A stretch of DNA of 64,000 nucleotides from Phytohabitans maris (GTDB taxonomy: Bacteria; Actinomycetota; Actinomycetes; Mycobacteriales; Micromonosporaceae). Each line of letters opens with the position of its first letter. Positions within the stretch are counted from its first letter, which is position 1. Below are positions 17,326 through 26,534 of this stretch, one piece after another. Where the stretch lies: contig NZ_JAVHUY010000022.1 of assembly GCF_031085175.1 (NCBI RefSeq), positions 1-64,000 of the forward strand, in the 5' to 3' direction. The position numbers were made by a program, and so were the translations under genes. Under the pieces are notes generated by a model, which worked only from the letters and a program-made list of their open reading frames with translations, ran no database searches and was not told where the DNA came from.

Positions 17326-18438
17326 TCAGGCGGTGCCGGTCGGCCGGGCCTCGATCACCCGGTGCTGGAGCGGGCCGAAGGGCGCGCTGACCGAGGTCAG
17401 CTTGAATCCGGTCCCGGCCAGCAGCGTCCGGAACTCCTCCTCGGTCCGCTCCCGGCCGCCCGTGGTGACGAGCATCGTCAGGTCGCTCATCAGCACCGGC
17501 GCCAGCGCCGGCGAGCTGACCGTGGCCGGCAGGACCACTTCCACGAGCAGCAGCCTGGCGTCGGCCGACATCGCCTTGCGGCAGTTGCCCAGGATCACCC
17601 GGGCCCGGTCGTCGTGCCAGTCGTGGATCACGCTCTTGAGCAGGTAGGCGTCCGCACCCGACGGGACTGACTCGAAGAAGTCGCCGGCCACGACGGTGGA
17701 GCGGCTGGACAGGTCGGCGTCCGAGAGATGCTTGACGGCCTCCTCGACGCCGGCGGCCGTGTCGAAGAGGATGCCCCGCACGGTCGGGAACGCGGTGAGC
17801 ACGCGGGACAGGAGCGCGCCGTTGCCGCCGCCGACGTCGGCCACGGTGCCGAACTGGCTGAAGTCGTACGCGGCGACCATGCCGGTGCCGATGATCTCGG
17901 TCTCGGCGGCCATCGTGTCGTTGAACGCCTCGGACAGGTACGGCTTGTCCGCCAGGTAGCTGAACCCGTCCGTGCCGTGCACGAACGGGAACGCCGGCTC
18001 GCCCGTGGTGACGCTGTGCAGCAGCTGGCCCCACACCTGCCAGCCGGCTTCGTTGCAGTACAGGATGGTGTGCGGCCGCAGCGAGTCCGGGACGTCGCCG
18101 CGCAGGGGCTGGCCGAGCGGGGTGAGGCCGAAGCGGCCCGGCTCGCGCTCGGTGAGGATGCCCAGGGCCACCAGCGCGCGCAGCAGCCGGTGCAGCGACT
18201 GTTCGTGCGCGCCGGTCGCGGCGGCCAGCTCGGTGGTGGTCGACGCACCCCGGTGGACGAGGTCCGCGACGCCGAGCCGGACCGCTACGTGGATCGCCTG
18301 CGACACGGCGTACCCGGACATCATCTGGAACAGCACGGCGCGCGCCGGCGGTCCGCCGTTGGCCGGTGCCGCTACGGCCGGGCCGTGCGCGGGACCGGGC
18401 GGGCTCGGGTGGGACGTGACGGGGTTGGTGGCTGTCAC
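17326..18438 (-). CDS. O-methyltransferase (acetylserotonin-OMT-like)
   Basis: A 370-aa SAM-dependent methyltransferase. The N-terminal dimerisation/winged-helix domain (about 30-120) is followed by a catalytic domain with motif I VADVGGGNGALLSRVL. The catalytic His is in LLKSVIHDWHDDRA, the classical SVIHDW motif. GTG at 18438 is chosen with GAGAGGA upstream; an earlier frame start is low-complexity. It heads the minus-strand operon with the SDR, ABM and DUF6059-like genes, divergent from the DUF1772 gene. Expected to methylate a phenolic OH of the aglycone. Confidence 0.88.
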   Translation of the reverse strand: MTATNPVTSHPSPPGPAHGPAVAAPANGGPPARAVLFQMMSGYAVSQAIHVAVRLGVADLVHRGASTTTELAAATGAHEQSLHRLLRALVALGILTEREPGRFGLTPLGQPLRGDVPDSLRPHTILYCNEAGWQVWGQLLHSVTTGEPAFPFVHGTDGFSYLADKPYLSEAFNDTMAAETEIIGTGMVAAYDFSQFGTVADVGGGNGALLSRVLTAFPTVRGILFDTAAGVEEAVKHLSDADLSSRSTVVAGDFFESVPSGADAYLLKSVIHDWHDDRARVILGNCRKAMSADARLLLVEVVLPATVSSPALAPVLMSDLTMLVTTGGRERTEEEFRTLLAGTGFKLTSVSAPFGPLQHRVIEARPTGTA

Positions 18439-18606
18439 AGCGCACCGTCCTCTCTGGATCGACGCTTCAGACGAGGACGATGGTTCGCCGGTGCACTCGA
18501 CGGCTGCTCGAAGGGCACTCGCCGCGGATGGCGGTGCCTCCATCGGTCCTCGAGCCGGGCCGGAAACCATCGCTGCTCGACCGGCCCGGTCTGAAGGGGG
18601 TGGACG

Positions 18607-19065
18607 GTGGAGCTTCTCGTCGCGGCCACGATTGTCCTCAGCGGACTATCGGCCGGCGGTCTGATGGTGGGCGCGGTGATGGGCGCGCCGCTCACCCTCG
18701 CGCTCTCCAAGGAGCAGTTCGCCCCGCTGCACCGGTTCATGGTCGGGCGGATGGACCGCTACATGCCCAGCAGCATCGTGCTGTCGGCGCTGGCCAACCT
18801 CGCGCTCGCCGGCCTCGTCGACACGGACCCCGCCCGTGTGCTCTTCCTCGCCGCGGGCCTGCTGTTCCTCGCGGTCATCGGAGTCTCCCTGACCACGATC
18901 GTCCCGATCAACGCCTGGGTGGAGCGGCTGGACCCGGCCAGCCTGCCCGCGGACTGGGAACGGGTGGACCCGCGCCGCCGCTGGCGCGACTGGAACCTCG
19001 TCCGGACCGGGCTGGGCGTGCTCGCCGCCGTCTGCCACGCGGCGGCCGTCGCCAGCGGGCTCTGA
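18607..19065 (+). CDS. DUF1772 membrane protein (anthrone-oxygenase-like)
   Basis: A 152-aa protein with four predicted transmembrane helices. The segment TTIVPINAWVERLDP followed by RRWRDWNLVRTGLGVLAAV is the diagnostic DUF1772 pattern. In fungi, DUF1772 proteins (for example HypC) catalyse anthrone-to-anthraquinone oxidation. In actinomycete aromatic clusters the role is mostly unproven. The GTG is close to the divergent O-methyltransferase and 84 bp before the cupin gene, so it probably opens the core PKS transcript. Confidence 0.85.
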   Translation: MELLVAATIVLSGLSAGGLMVGAVMGAPLTLALSKEQFAPLHRFMVGRMDRYMPSSIVLSALANLALAGLVDTDPARVLFLAAGLLFLAVIGVSLTTIVPINAWVERLDPASLPADWERVDPRRRWRDWNLVRTGLGVLAAVCHAAAVASGL

Positions 19066-19149
19066 CCGTCCATCCAGCCTGGACCGGGACTCGAGCAGCG
19101 TTTGTGAACGTCCAAATCACCGGCTGACACATCCGTACGGAGGACTGAG

Positions 19150-19575
19150 ATGACCACTCGCGCGACCGCCAGGAAAGTCGCGATGGCAGACGTGGCACCC
19201 GATCGGCGCCGCGGCGCGGACGTGCGCGTGTTGTTGAGTCCGCGCTCAGCCGGCACGACGTCCGGTTTCAACGGCGTGGTGACGATGGGCGTCGGGGAGC
19301 GGGTCAGCGCGCACCACCACCCGTACTCGGAGGAGTTTCTCTTCGTCGTCCGCGGCCGGATCCGGGTCCAGCTCGACGGCACCGAGACCGAACTGGCCGC
19401 CGGCGATTCGTTGCTGATCCCGCCGTACTGCTCGCACCGGCTCGTCAACGACGCGGACGAGGAAGCGTTCGTCGTCTTCCACCTCGGCCCGCTGGCCCCG
19501 CGTCCGGAGCTCGGACACGTCGACACGGAGACCGAGCTGCCGGAGCCTGCGCGCTCGGAGGGCCGGCCGGCATGA
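19150..19575 (+). CDS. Cupin protein, TcmJ/WhiE-ORFII-like
   Basis: A 141-aa single-domain cupin. Metal-ligand motif 1 is [18 protein letters not shown] and motif 2 is around [12 protein letters not shown]. TcmJ-type cupins sit immediately upstream of the ketosynthase in tetracenomycin-like and spore-pigment clusters and improve correct cyclisation. ATG preceded by ACGGAGGA. The stop overlaps the ketosynthase start by 4 bp, so the order cupin-KS-CLF-ACP-ARO matches tcmJKLMN. Confidence 0.88.
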   Translation: MTTRATARKVAMADVAPDRRRGADVRVLLSPRSAGTTSGFNGVVTMGVGERVSAHHHPYSEEFLFVVRGRIRVQLDGTETELAAGDSLLIPPYCSHRLVNDADEEAFVVFHLGPLAPRPELGHVDTETELPEPARSEGRPA

Positions 19576-20840
19576 CCCCCCGCCAGGCGGTGATAACCGG
19601 CATCGGCGTGGTCGCGCCCGGTGGCATCGGCGGCAAGCAGTTCTGGCAGCTGCTGACCGACGGGCGCACCGCCACCCGCCGGATCACCCTGTTCGACCCG
19701 TCCAGCTTCCGCTCGCAGATCGCCGCGGAGTGCGACTTCGATCCCGCCGCCTTCGGGCTCACCGCCCAGGAGGCGCGCCGGATGGACCGCTGCACCCAGT
19801 TCGCGGTCGTGGCGGCCCGCGAAGCGATCGCCGACGCGGCCTTCGAGCCGGAGACTACCGCCCCGCAACGGCTTGCCGTCAGCGTCGGCACCGCCACCGG
19901 CTGCACCATCAGCCTGGAACGCGAGTACATTGTGGTCAGTGACGGCGGCCGTGACTGGGACGTCGACCCGGCCTATGCCGCACCCCACCTCTACCAGTGG
20001 CTGGCACCGTCCAGCATCGCCACCGAACTGGCCTGGCTGATCCAGGCCGAGGGGCCGGCCGGCGTGGTCTCCACCGGCTGCACGTCCGGGCTGGACGCGG
20101 TCACGCACGCCGCGGGGCTGATCGAGGACGGCCTGGCCGACGTCGTTCTCGCCGGCGCCGCCGACGCGCCGATCAGCCCGATCACCTCCGCCTGCTTCGA
20201 CGCCATCAAGGCCACCTCACCCAACAACGCCAACCCTGAGCGGGCCTCCCGGCCCTTCGACCGCGACCGCGACGGGTTCGTGCTCGGCGAGGGCGGGGCG
20301 ATGTTCATCGTGGAGGACCGCGAGCACGCCCGGCGGCGCGGCGCCGCACCGTACTGCGCGATCGCCGGCCACGCCAGCCGGTCCAACGCGTACCACATGA
20401 CCGGCCTCAAGCCCGACGGCCTGGACATGGCCGAGGCGATCCGGAGCGCGCTGGACGCGGCCCGCCTCAACCCCGACGACATCGACTACGTCAACGCCCA
20501 CGGGTCGAGCACCGTGCAGAACGACCGGCACGAGACCGGCGCCTTCAAGGCGAGCCTGGGCGCGCACGCGTACGCCGTCCCGGTCAGCTCGATCAAGTCG
20601 ATGGTGGGCCACTCGCTGGGCGGTATCGGCGCGATCGAGCTCGCCGCCTGCGCGCTGGCCATCCGGCACAACGTGGTGCCGCCCACCGCCAACCTCGAAA
20701 CCCCGGACCCGGTCTGCGACCTGGACTACGTGCCGAACGTCGCCCGGGAACTGCCCGTCGACGTGGTCCTGTCGGTCGGCAGCGGGTTCGGCGGCTTTCA
20801 GACCGCGGTCCTGCTGGCCGGCCCGGGAGCGTCCGGATGA
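19572..20840 (+). CDS. Type II PKS ketosynthase alpha (KSalpha)
   Basis: The 422-aa condensing enzyme of the minimal PKS. Active-site residues are Cys170 in [13 protein letters not shown], His310 in [12 protein letters not shown], Lys342 and His347 in [12 protein letters not shown]. With KSbeta it extends malonyl units on the ACP to a poly-beta-keto chain. Length and motifs are fully typical. It is linked by ATGA overlaps to the cupin before and the CLF after. Confidence 0.97.
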   Translation: MTPRQAVITGIGVVAPGGIGGKQFWQLLTDGRTATRRITLFDPSSFRSQIAAECDFDPAAFGLTAQEARRMDRCTQFAVVAAREAIADAAFEPETTAPQRLAVSVGTATGCTISLEREYIVVSDGGRDWDVDPAYAAPHLYQWLAPSSIATELAWLIQAEGPAGVVSTGCTSGLDAVTHAAGLIEDGLADVVLAGAADAPISPITSACFDAIKATSPNNANPERASRPFDRDRDGFVLGEGGAMFIVEDREHARRRGAAPYCAIAGHASRSNAYHMTGLKPDGLDMAEAIRSALDAARLNPDDIDYVNAHGSSTVQNDRHETGAFKASLGAHAYAVPVSSIKSMVGHSLGGIGAIELAACALAIRHNVVPPTANLETPDPVCDLDYVPNVARELPVDVVLSVGSGFGGFQTAVLLAGPGASG

Positions 20841-22051
20841 GTGCCGTGGTCACGGGGGTCGGCGTCGTCGCCCCGAACGGTGCCGACACCGAGGCGTACT
20901 GGTCGGCCACGCTGGCCGGGCAGAGCGGACTGCGGCACACCGGCGCGGAGGTGCCCACCCGGTCGCCGATCCGGGTCGCCGGCGTCGCGCGCGACTTCGC
21001 GCCCAAGCGCCACGTACCCGGCCGGCTGATGGTCGCCACCGACCGCTGGACCCAGCTCGCCCTGGCCGCCACGGCGCAGGCCCTCGACGACTCGGGCATC
21101 GACCTGGACGCGGTGCCCGAGTACGAGCGGGGAGTGGTGCTGGCCAGTTCCTCCGGCGGCAACGAGTTCGGCCAGCGGGAGATCCAGAGCTTGTGGGCGC
21201 AGGGCCCGCGACAGGTCACCGTGTACCAGTCCATCGCCTGGTTCTACGCGGCCAGCACCGGCCAGGTATCGATCAGGCACGGCTTCAAGGGACCATGCGG
21301 CAACATCGTCGCCGAGCAGACCGGCGCCATCCAGGCGCTGCAGCAGACCGGCCGGCTGCTCGCGCGGGGCGCGCGGGTGGTCCTCACCGGCGGCACCGAG
21401 GCGCCGCTGTCGCCGTACGCGATGCTCTGCCAGGCACAGTCCGGCTGGGTCAGCCGCGCCAGCCACCCCGAGCGGGCGTACCAGCCGTTCGACCGCGGTG
21501 CCGGCGGATACGTGCCCGGCGAGGGCGGCGGCGTCCTGGTCGTCGAGGACGCCGAGCAGGCCCGGGCCCGGGGCGCCCGGAACCTGTACGCGGAGGTCGC
21601 CGGGCTCGCCGCGACCACCGACCCGCCCCCGTCGTCCGGGCGGCCGCCGGCGCTGCGCCCCGCGATCGAGACCGCCCTGGCACAGGCCGGCACCGGGCCG
21701 GGCGAGGTCGACGTCGTGTTCGCCGACGCCATGGGCGTGCCCGACCTCGACGCCCAGGAGGCGCGCACACTCGCGGCCGTCTTCGGGCGGCGCGCGGTGC
21801 CGGTGACCGCCCCGAAGACGATGACCGGGCGGCTGTACGCCGGAGGGGCGGCGCTCGACCTCGTCACCGCCGCGCTGGCGATACGCGACGGCGTCGTCCC
21901 GCCGACGGTGGGCGTGGTCGACCCGGCGTACCCGGACCTGCTGGACCTGGTGTCCGCGGCGCGCCCGGCCGCGCTGCGGACCGCCCTCGTGATCGCCCGC
22001 GGGCACGGCGGCTTCAACGCCTGCGCCGTGCTGCGCCGGGTCGAACGGTAA
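20837..22051 (+). CDS. Type II PKS chain-length factor (KSbeta)
   Basis: A 404-aa ketosynthase-like partner in which the catalytic Cys is replaced. The segment [13 protein letters not shown] carries Gln161, the CLF hallmark that decarboxylates malonyl-ACP to prime the chain. The catalytic His positions of KSalpha are also lost ([12 protein letters not shown]). It forms the heterodimer that sets chain length. Length of the polyketide (for example C20) cannot be read by eye. Confidence 0.96.
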   Translation: MSAVVTGVGVVAPNGADTEAYWSATLAGQSGLRHTGAEVPTRSPIRVAGVARDFAPKRHVPGRLMVATDRWTQLALAATAQALDDSGIDLDAVPEYERGVVLASSSGGNEFGQREIQSLWAQGPRQVTVYQSIAWFYAASTGQVSIRHGFKGPCGNIVAEQTGAIQALQQTGRLLARGARVVLTGGTEAPLSPYAMLCQAQSGWVSRASHPERAYQPFDRGAGGYVPGEGGGVLVVEDAEQARARGARNLYAEVAGLAATTDPPPSSGRPPALRPAIETALAQAGTGPGEVDVVFADAMGVPDLDAQEARTLAAVFGRRAVPVTAPKTMTGRLYAGGAALDLVTAALAIRDGVVPPTVGVVDPAYPDLLDLVSAARPAALRTALVIARGHGGFNACAVLRRVER

Positions 22052-22068
22052 CGATCAGGGAGGATCCC

Positions 22069-22326
22069 ATGACAAGACTGAGTCTCGACGAGCTCAAGGG
22101 AATCATGCAGAGCTGCGCCGGCGCCGACGAGTCGGTCGACCTGACGCCGGAGGCCGCCACGATGTCGTTCGAAGAGCTCGGCTACGACTCGCTGGCCGTG
22201 ATCGAGATGACCACGCGGCTGGCCCAGCTGTTCGACATCCACATACCCGACTCGGAAACCAGCACATTGGACACTCCGGCTCGGCTGGTCGACTACGTCA
22301 ACGGCCGGCTCGGGACGAAGGGCTGA
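22069..22326 (+). CDS. Acyl carrier protein of type II PKS
   Basis: An 85-aa ACP. The phosphopantetheine Ser41 is in EELGYDSLAVIE. N-terminal LSLDELKGIM and C-terminal TPARLVDYVNGRL are standard for polyketide ACPs. ATG with AGGGAGGA upstream, 17 nt after the CLF stop. It carries the growing chain for the KS/CLF and presents it to the cyclases. Confidence 0.96.
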   Translation: MTRLSLDELKGIMQSCAGADESVDLTPEAATMSFEELGYDSLAVIEMTTRLAQLFDIHIPDSETSTLDTPARLVDYVNGRLGTKG

Positions 22327-22328
22327 CG

Positions 22329-22856
22329 ATGGCGGGACACACCGAAAACTCGGTCGTCATCAACGCGGCGCGCGACCTGGTCTGGCGGATCACCAACGAC
22401 GTCGCGGCATGGCCCGAGCTGTTCAGCGAGTACGCGGCGGTGCAGATCCTGCGCACCACCGGCAACACCGTGCGGTTCCGCCTGACCATGCGCCCCGACG
22501 AGCGGGGCCGGGTCTGGCAGTGGGTCTCCGAGCGCACTGCCGACCCGCGGACCTACACCGTCCACGCGCACCGGGTCGAGCCCGGACCGTTCGAGTACAT
22601 GAACATCCGGTGGGAGTTCACCGAGGAGAACGGCGCCACCCTCATGCGCTGGACGCAGGACTTCCAGCTTCGGCCCGACGCACCGCTGAACGACGCGGCC
22701 ATGGCGGACCGGATCAACCGCAACAGCGCCCGGGAAATGCGGCGCATCAAGGCGCTGATCGAGGCGGTCGCGGACCGCGACCGGCGTGCCTCGACGGCTT
22801 CCCAACCAGGGCAACGACAACAGCGGAGGGAGCAAGCGCAGACATGGAGGAGCTGA
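22329..22856 (+). CDS. Polyketide aromatase/cyclase (SRPBCC, TcmN/WhiE-ORFVI-like)
   Basis: A 175-aa single-domain aromatase/cyclase. The fold signature NSVVINAARDLVWRITNDVAAWPELFSEY is clear. RTADPRTYTVHAHRVEPGPFEYM contains the conserved Arg and the GPFEYM element of TcmN-type ARO/CYCs. It should fold the poly-beta-keto chain and aromatise the first ring or rings. The Gln/Arg-rich tail after about residue 150 is an extra. It starts 2 nt after the ACP stop and its end overlaps the next gene by 13 nt. Confidence 0.93.
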   Translation: MAGHTENSVVINAARDLVWRITNDVAAWPELFSEYAAVQILRTTGNTVRFRLTMRPDERGRVWQWVSERTADPRTYTVHAHRVEPGPFEYMNIRWEFTEENGATLMRWTQDFQLRPDAPLNDAAMADRINRNSAREMRRIKALIEAVADRDRRASTASQPGQRQQRREQAQTWRS

Positions 22857-24121
22857 CCGGAAACTGGAAGCGGCGCGCGGCCGGGATCGCCCGGGCTGCC
22901 GCCCTGGTGCCGATCGCCGTCGTGGCGGCCGCCGTGCTGGCGCGGGCGCTCGCGGCATCGGCGACGGTCGCCTGGCGGGCACTGGTCGCGACGGCCGCCG
23001 TCGGGTGGCGGGCCGGCATCGGCGTCGCGCTGGTACCGGCTTCGACGGCCGGAGCGGTGGTGCTCTCGCCGGCGCCGGCCCTGGCGGCCGACCATCGCGC
23101 CGGGCCGACGGTCACCGTCGTGGCAGCCGGACTGCACAGCCCGCGCGGCCTGACCGTCACCCCGGAGGGCGTACTGCTGGTCGCCGAGGCGGGCGACGGC
23201 GGTACCGGGCCGTGCATCGGCGGGCCGACCACCGGCGACGAGGCGTGCCTGGGGCTCACCGGGGCGATCACGGCGGTCGCCGGCGGTGTCCAGCGCCGCG
23301 TCGTCACCGGGCTACCGTCGCTGCGCAGCACCGCCGAAGGCGCGGCGTTCGGTCCACACGACGTCGTCGTCGACCGTGGCCGGATGCTCGTGCCGATCGG
23401 CTTCGGCACCGATCCCACCCTGCGTGCCGCGCTCGGACCGGACGGCGCCGCGCTCGGCACCGTGGTCGAGGCCTTCGCGAACGGCCGCTGGCGTCTCCTC
23501 GCCGACCTGGCCGCGTACGAGCAGAGCGCCAACCCGGACGGCACCGACCTGGCCACCCAGCCGTACGCGCTCGTGCCGTCCTCGACCGGCTTCGTGGCGG
23601 TCGACGCCGCGGCCAACGACATCCTCGCCGGCACCACCGGTGGCCAGGTCTCGACGGTGGCCGCCCTCGCCGGCCGTACCGTGCCCACCGCCTGCGGCTT
23701 CCCACCCGGCCAGATGGAGATGGACCCGGTGCCCGCCGCCATCACCCGTGGCCCGGACGGCGCCTACTACGTGGGCGAGCTGACCGGCGTGCCGTTCCCC
23801 GTCGGCGGCGCCCGAATCTGGCGGGTCGTCCCCGGCCAGGCGCCGACCGTGCACGCCACCGGCTTCACCAACATCCTCGACCTGGCGTTCGACCGCAGCG
23901 GCCGGCTCGTCGTGCTGGAACACGCGACCAACGGGCTCTGCTCCGGCGATCCGACCGGCGCGGTCGTCCGGATCGAACCCGACGGCGGCCGTACCCGGCT
24001 GCTCACCTCGCCGCTGGAACGCCCGACCGGGCTCGCCATCGCGCCGAACGGTGACTACTTCGTCGCGCACAAGGGCGCCGGCGTCGACGCGGCCGGCGAA
24101 GTGATCCGGTTCCGGCCGTAG
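22844..24121 (+). CDS. Secreted ScyD/ScyE-family beta-propeller protein
   Basis: A 425-aa protein with a long N-terminal hydrophobic region containing two hydrophobic stretches and a likely signal cleavage after SPAPALA (about residue 83). The mature part has NHL/SMP-30-like blades: LHSPRGLTVTPEGVLLVAEAG, GPHDVVVDRGRMLVPIG, ITRGPDGAYYVGELTG, ILDLAFDRSGRLVVLEHA and ERPTGLAIAPNGDYFVAH. This matches the ScyD/ScyE family. Its ATG lies inside the aromatase gene, so it is co-translated with the PKS. An extracellular propeller in such an operon is odd. Possible roles are lactonase-like or scaffold for a secreted tailoring step, both speculative. Confidence 0.78.
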   Translation: MEELTGNWKRRAAGIARAAALVPIAVVAAAVLARALAASATVAWRALVATAAVGWRAGIGVALVPASTAGAVVLSPAPALAADHRAGPTVTVVAAGLHSPRGLTVTPEGVLLVAEAGDGGTGPCIGGPTTGDEACLGLTGAITAVAGGVQRRVVTGLPSLRSTAEGAAFGPHDVVVDRGRMLVPIGFGTDPTLRAALGPDGAALGTVVEAFANGRWRLLADLAAYEQSANPDGTDLATQPYALVPSSTGFVAVDAAANDILAGTTGGQVSTVAALAGRTVPTACGFPPGQMEMDPVPAAITRGPDGAYYVGELTGVPFPVGGARIWRVVPGQAPTVHATGFTNILDLAFDRSGRLVVLEHATNGLCSGDPTGAVVRIEPDGGRTRLLTSPLERPTGLAIAPNGDYFVAHKGAGVDAAGEVIRFRP

Positions 24122-24240
24122 CCCGCTCGGCGGTCCGGACACAGTGGACGGAAGTCCGGCTCCAGGCACCTCCAACGGTCCTCGAGACCGACCCGTCAAG
24201 CTCGGTCACCACGTTCGGAACAGCGATGGAAGGGGTCAAG

Positions 24241-25062
24241 ATGCCAACTGGAGAAACGAGCGGCGGGCATGTCGTGGCCGACCCGACCCAGTACTCCGGC
24301 GGAAACGTGGAGTGGAGCCCAGCGTTCCTGGGCAATTTCCTCAACCTCGGCTACTGGGTGGACGCGCCCCGCACGGGTCCGTTGACCGCGGCGGACCGCA
24401 TCAAGGCCAGCGAAAACCTCTATCGGCTTGTCGCGCGGGCACTGCCGGTCCACCCGGACGACCGCCTGCTGGAGGTCGGCTGCGGCCGCGGAGCCGGTAC
24501 CCACGTGGTGTACACCGAGTTCGGCCCCGCCGAGCTGGTCGCCACGGACGTGCTGCGGGCCCAGGTGAGCCTGGCCGAGGAGCACAACAAGGACCTGCTG
24601 GAGAAGGCCGGCGGGCAGCTTGGCTTCGCCGTCGGCTCGGCCACCGACATGCCCTTCCCGGACGGGCGCTTCGACGGCCTGTACTCCGTCGAGGCGATCG
24701 AGCACGTGGCCGACGTGGGGGCGTTCGCCGCCGAGTCGGCCCGGGTGCTGCGCGCCGGCGGCCGGCTCAGCGTGACCACGTTCTTCGCCCGCTCGGTCGA
24801 GGCCGGCCCCAAGCTGGCCGAGCTGATCCCGACGTTCGCGGCGGGCCACGACAAGGCCACGACGACCGACGAGGTCCGCGCGGCTCTCGAAGGGGCCGGC
24901 TTCGCGGACATCGTCATGCAGAGCATCGGCGAGCACGTCTGGCAGCGCTTCGACGACTGGCTGGGGCTCAACGGGTACGACGACCACTGGGCCCGCAACT
25001 GCCTCAAGGCGTACACGGCGGGTCTGTACGACTACTACGCCATCTCGGCGACCAGGGCCTGA
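24241..25062 (+). CDS. SAM-dependent methyltransferase (class I, UbiE/gTMT-like)
   Basis: A 273-aa methyltransferase. Motif I is LLEVGCGRGAGTHVV, with the acidic motif II ELVATD and post-motif GRFDGLYSVEAIEHV. The N-terminal NVEWSPAFLGNFLNLGYW resembles methyltransferases acting on small O- or C-nucleophiles, including sugar O-methyltransferases and polyketide C-methyltransferases. ATG at 24241 follows GGAAGGGG. It starts the deoxysugar sub-operon, 10 nt before the ketoisomerase, so a sugar or glycoside substrate is plausible but unproven. Confidence 0.85.
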   Translation: MPTGETSGGHVVADPTQYSGGNVEWSPAFLGNFLNLGYWVDAPRTGPLTAADRIKASENLYRLVARALPVHPDDRLLEVGCGRGAGTHVVYTEFGPAELVATDVLRAQVSLAEEHNKDLLEKAGGQLGFAVGSATDMPFPDGRFDGLYSVEAIEHVADVGAFAAESARVLRAGGRLSVTTFFARSVEAGPKLAELIPTFAAGHDKATTTDEVRAALEGAGFADIVMQSIGEHVWQRFDDWLGLNGYDDHWARNCLKAYTAGLYDYYAISATRA

Positions 25063-25071
25063 GGAGCCGCC

Positions 25072-25515
25072 GTGACCGGCGCCGCGGCCTCGACCAGAAG
25101 CTGGAACCTCGTCGCACTGCCCCGCTTCGTCGACGACCGCGGCGCGCTGACGGTGGTCGAGACCGGGCGGCAGGTGGACTTCCGGATCGCCCGCGTGTAC
25201 TACCTCTACGGCGTGCCGCCGCGCACCGTGCGCGGCGGGCACGTCCACCACACCCTGCACCAGCTGCTCGTCGCCACCTCCGGTGCCCTGGACGCGGTCG
25301 TCGACGACGGGTGGCGGCGGGAGACGATCCGGCTGGACGACCCCAGCCGAGGGCTCTACATCGGACCGATGGTCTGGCGGGAGCTCGCCGGTTTCACCGC
25401 CGACGCGGTCTGCCTCGTGCTCGCGTCCGCGGGGCACGACGCGTCCGACTACTCGTACGACTACGAGAGGTTCCGGCGCTACATCACCCAAGGAGCGGGA
25501 GGGCCTGAACAATGA
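25072..25515 (+). CDS. dTDP-4-keto-6-deoxyhexose 3,4-ketoisomerase (FdtA/QdtA family)
   Basis: A 147-aa cupin-fold enzyme. The segment VRGGHVHHTLHQLLVATSG matches the RGGHAHKxxxQ active-site signature of FdtA, QdtA and Tyl1A, which move the keto group from C-4 to C-3. The N-terminal VALPRFVDDRGALTVVE is also diagnostic. In known pathways this makes the substrate of a 3-aminotransferase, but no aminotransferase is visible in the window. The stop overlaps the 4,6-dehydratase start as ATGA. Confidence 0.88.
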   Translation: MTGAAASTRSWNLVALPRFVDDRGALTVVETGRQVDFRIARVYYLYGVPPRTVRGGHVHHTLHQLLVATSGALDAVVDDGWRRETIRLDDPSRGLYIGPMVWRELAGFTADAVCLVLASAGHDASDYSYDYERFRRYITQGAGGPEQ

Positions 25516-26513
25516 AGATCCTGGTGACCGGTGGCGCGGGCTTCATCGGCTCGGAGTTCGTCCGGTCCACTCTGCGAGGTGAGCTACCGGACTCGGCGGG
25601 CACCCGGGTGACGGTGCTGGACAAGCTCACCTACTCCGGCAACCCGGCCAACCTGGCCCCGGTCGCCGACCTGCCCGGCTACCGCTTCGTCCGGGGAGAC
25701 GTCCGCGACCCCGCGGTGGTCGACGCGGCGGTCGCCGGGCACGACGCGATCGTCAACTTCGCCGCGGAGACCCACGTGGATCGCTCCATCGTGGACCCGG
25801 CGACGTTCGTCATGACCAACGCGCTGGGTACGCAGGTGTTGCTCGAGGCGGCCCTGCGGCACCGCGTCCGCCGCTTCGTGCAGATCTCGACCGACGAGGT
25901 GTACGGCTCGATCGAGTACGGCTCGTGGACCGAGGAGACGCCGGTGGCGCCGAACGTGCCGTACGCGGCCGCCAAGGCGGGCGGCGACCTGCTCGCCCTG
26001 GCCTGCCACCGCACCTACGGACTCGACGTCGTGGTCACCCGGTGCACCAACAACTACGGCCGGTACCAGTTTCCGGAGAAGCTGATCCCGCTGTTCGTGA
26101 CCAACCTGCTGGACGGCCGGCGAGTCCCGCTCTACGGCGACGGCGGCAACCGGCGCGACTGGCTGCACGTCTCCGACCACTGCCGGGCGGTCCACCTCGC
26201 CCTGCACTACGGGCGGGCGGGCGAGGTCTACCACGTGGGCGGCGGCACCGAGCTTTCCAACGCGGAGCTCACCAAACGGCTGCTCGAGGCCTGCGGGTAC
26301 GGCTGGGAGATGGTCGACCAGGTGGCCGACCGGCAGGGGCACGACTGGCGGTACTCGCTGGACATCACGAAGATCCGCCGCGAGTTGGGCTACGCGCCCC
26401 AGGTCCAGTTCGACGAAGGGTTGGCGATGACCGTGGCGTGGTACCGCGCCAACCGCCGGTGGTGGGAGCCGCTGCGGGACAGGGCGGCGATCAGCCGCCC
26501 GGCGCAGATGTAG
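25512..26513 (+). CDS. rmlB: dTDP-glucose 4,6-dehydratase
   Basis: A 333-aa extended SDR. NAD motif VTGGAGFIGSEFV; catalytic residues in STDEVYGS (Thr, Asp, Glu) and YAAAKAGGDLL (Tyr, Lys). NFAAETHVDRSI and RCTNNYGRYQFPEKLIP are RmlB signatures. It converts dTDP-glucose to dTDP-4-keto-6-deoxyglucose, the first committed step of the sugar pathway. No glucose-1-phosphate thymidylyltransferase gene is present in the window, so dTDP-glucose must come from primary metabolism or a gene outside. Confidence 0.95.
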   Translation: MKILVTGGAGFIGSEFVRSTLRGELPDSAGTRVTVLDKLTYSGNPANLAPVADLPGYRFVRGDVRDPAVVDAAVAGHDAIVNFAAETHVDRSIVDPATFVMTNALGTQVLLEAALRHRVRRFVQISTDEVYGSIEYGSWTEETPVAPNVPYAAAKAGGDLLALACHRTYGLDVVVTRCTNNYGRYQFPEKLIPLFVTNLLDGRRVPLYGDGGNRRDWLHVSDHCRAVHLALHYGRAGEVYHVGGGTELSNAELTKRLLEACGYGWEMVDQVADRQGHDWRYSLDITKIRRELGYAPQVQFDEGLAMTVAWYRANRRWWEPLRDRAAISRPAQM

Positions 26514-26534
26514 GCAACCGAGGATGGAGGAGCG

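Noticed and set aside
18480-18606. StrR-like operator between the OMT and DUF1772 genes (GTTCG...CTCGAAG)
   Set aside because: The half-sites match the StrR consensus only partly and the spacing is 13, not 11.
22409-22843. N-terminal extension of the ScyD-like protein across the aromatase gene
   Set aside because: The extension is a frame shadow of the aromatase. The ATG at 22844 directly precedes the signal-peptide region.
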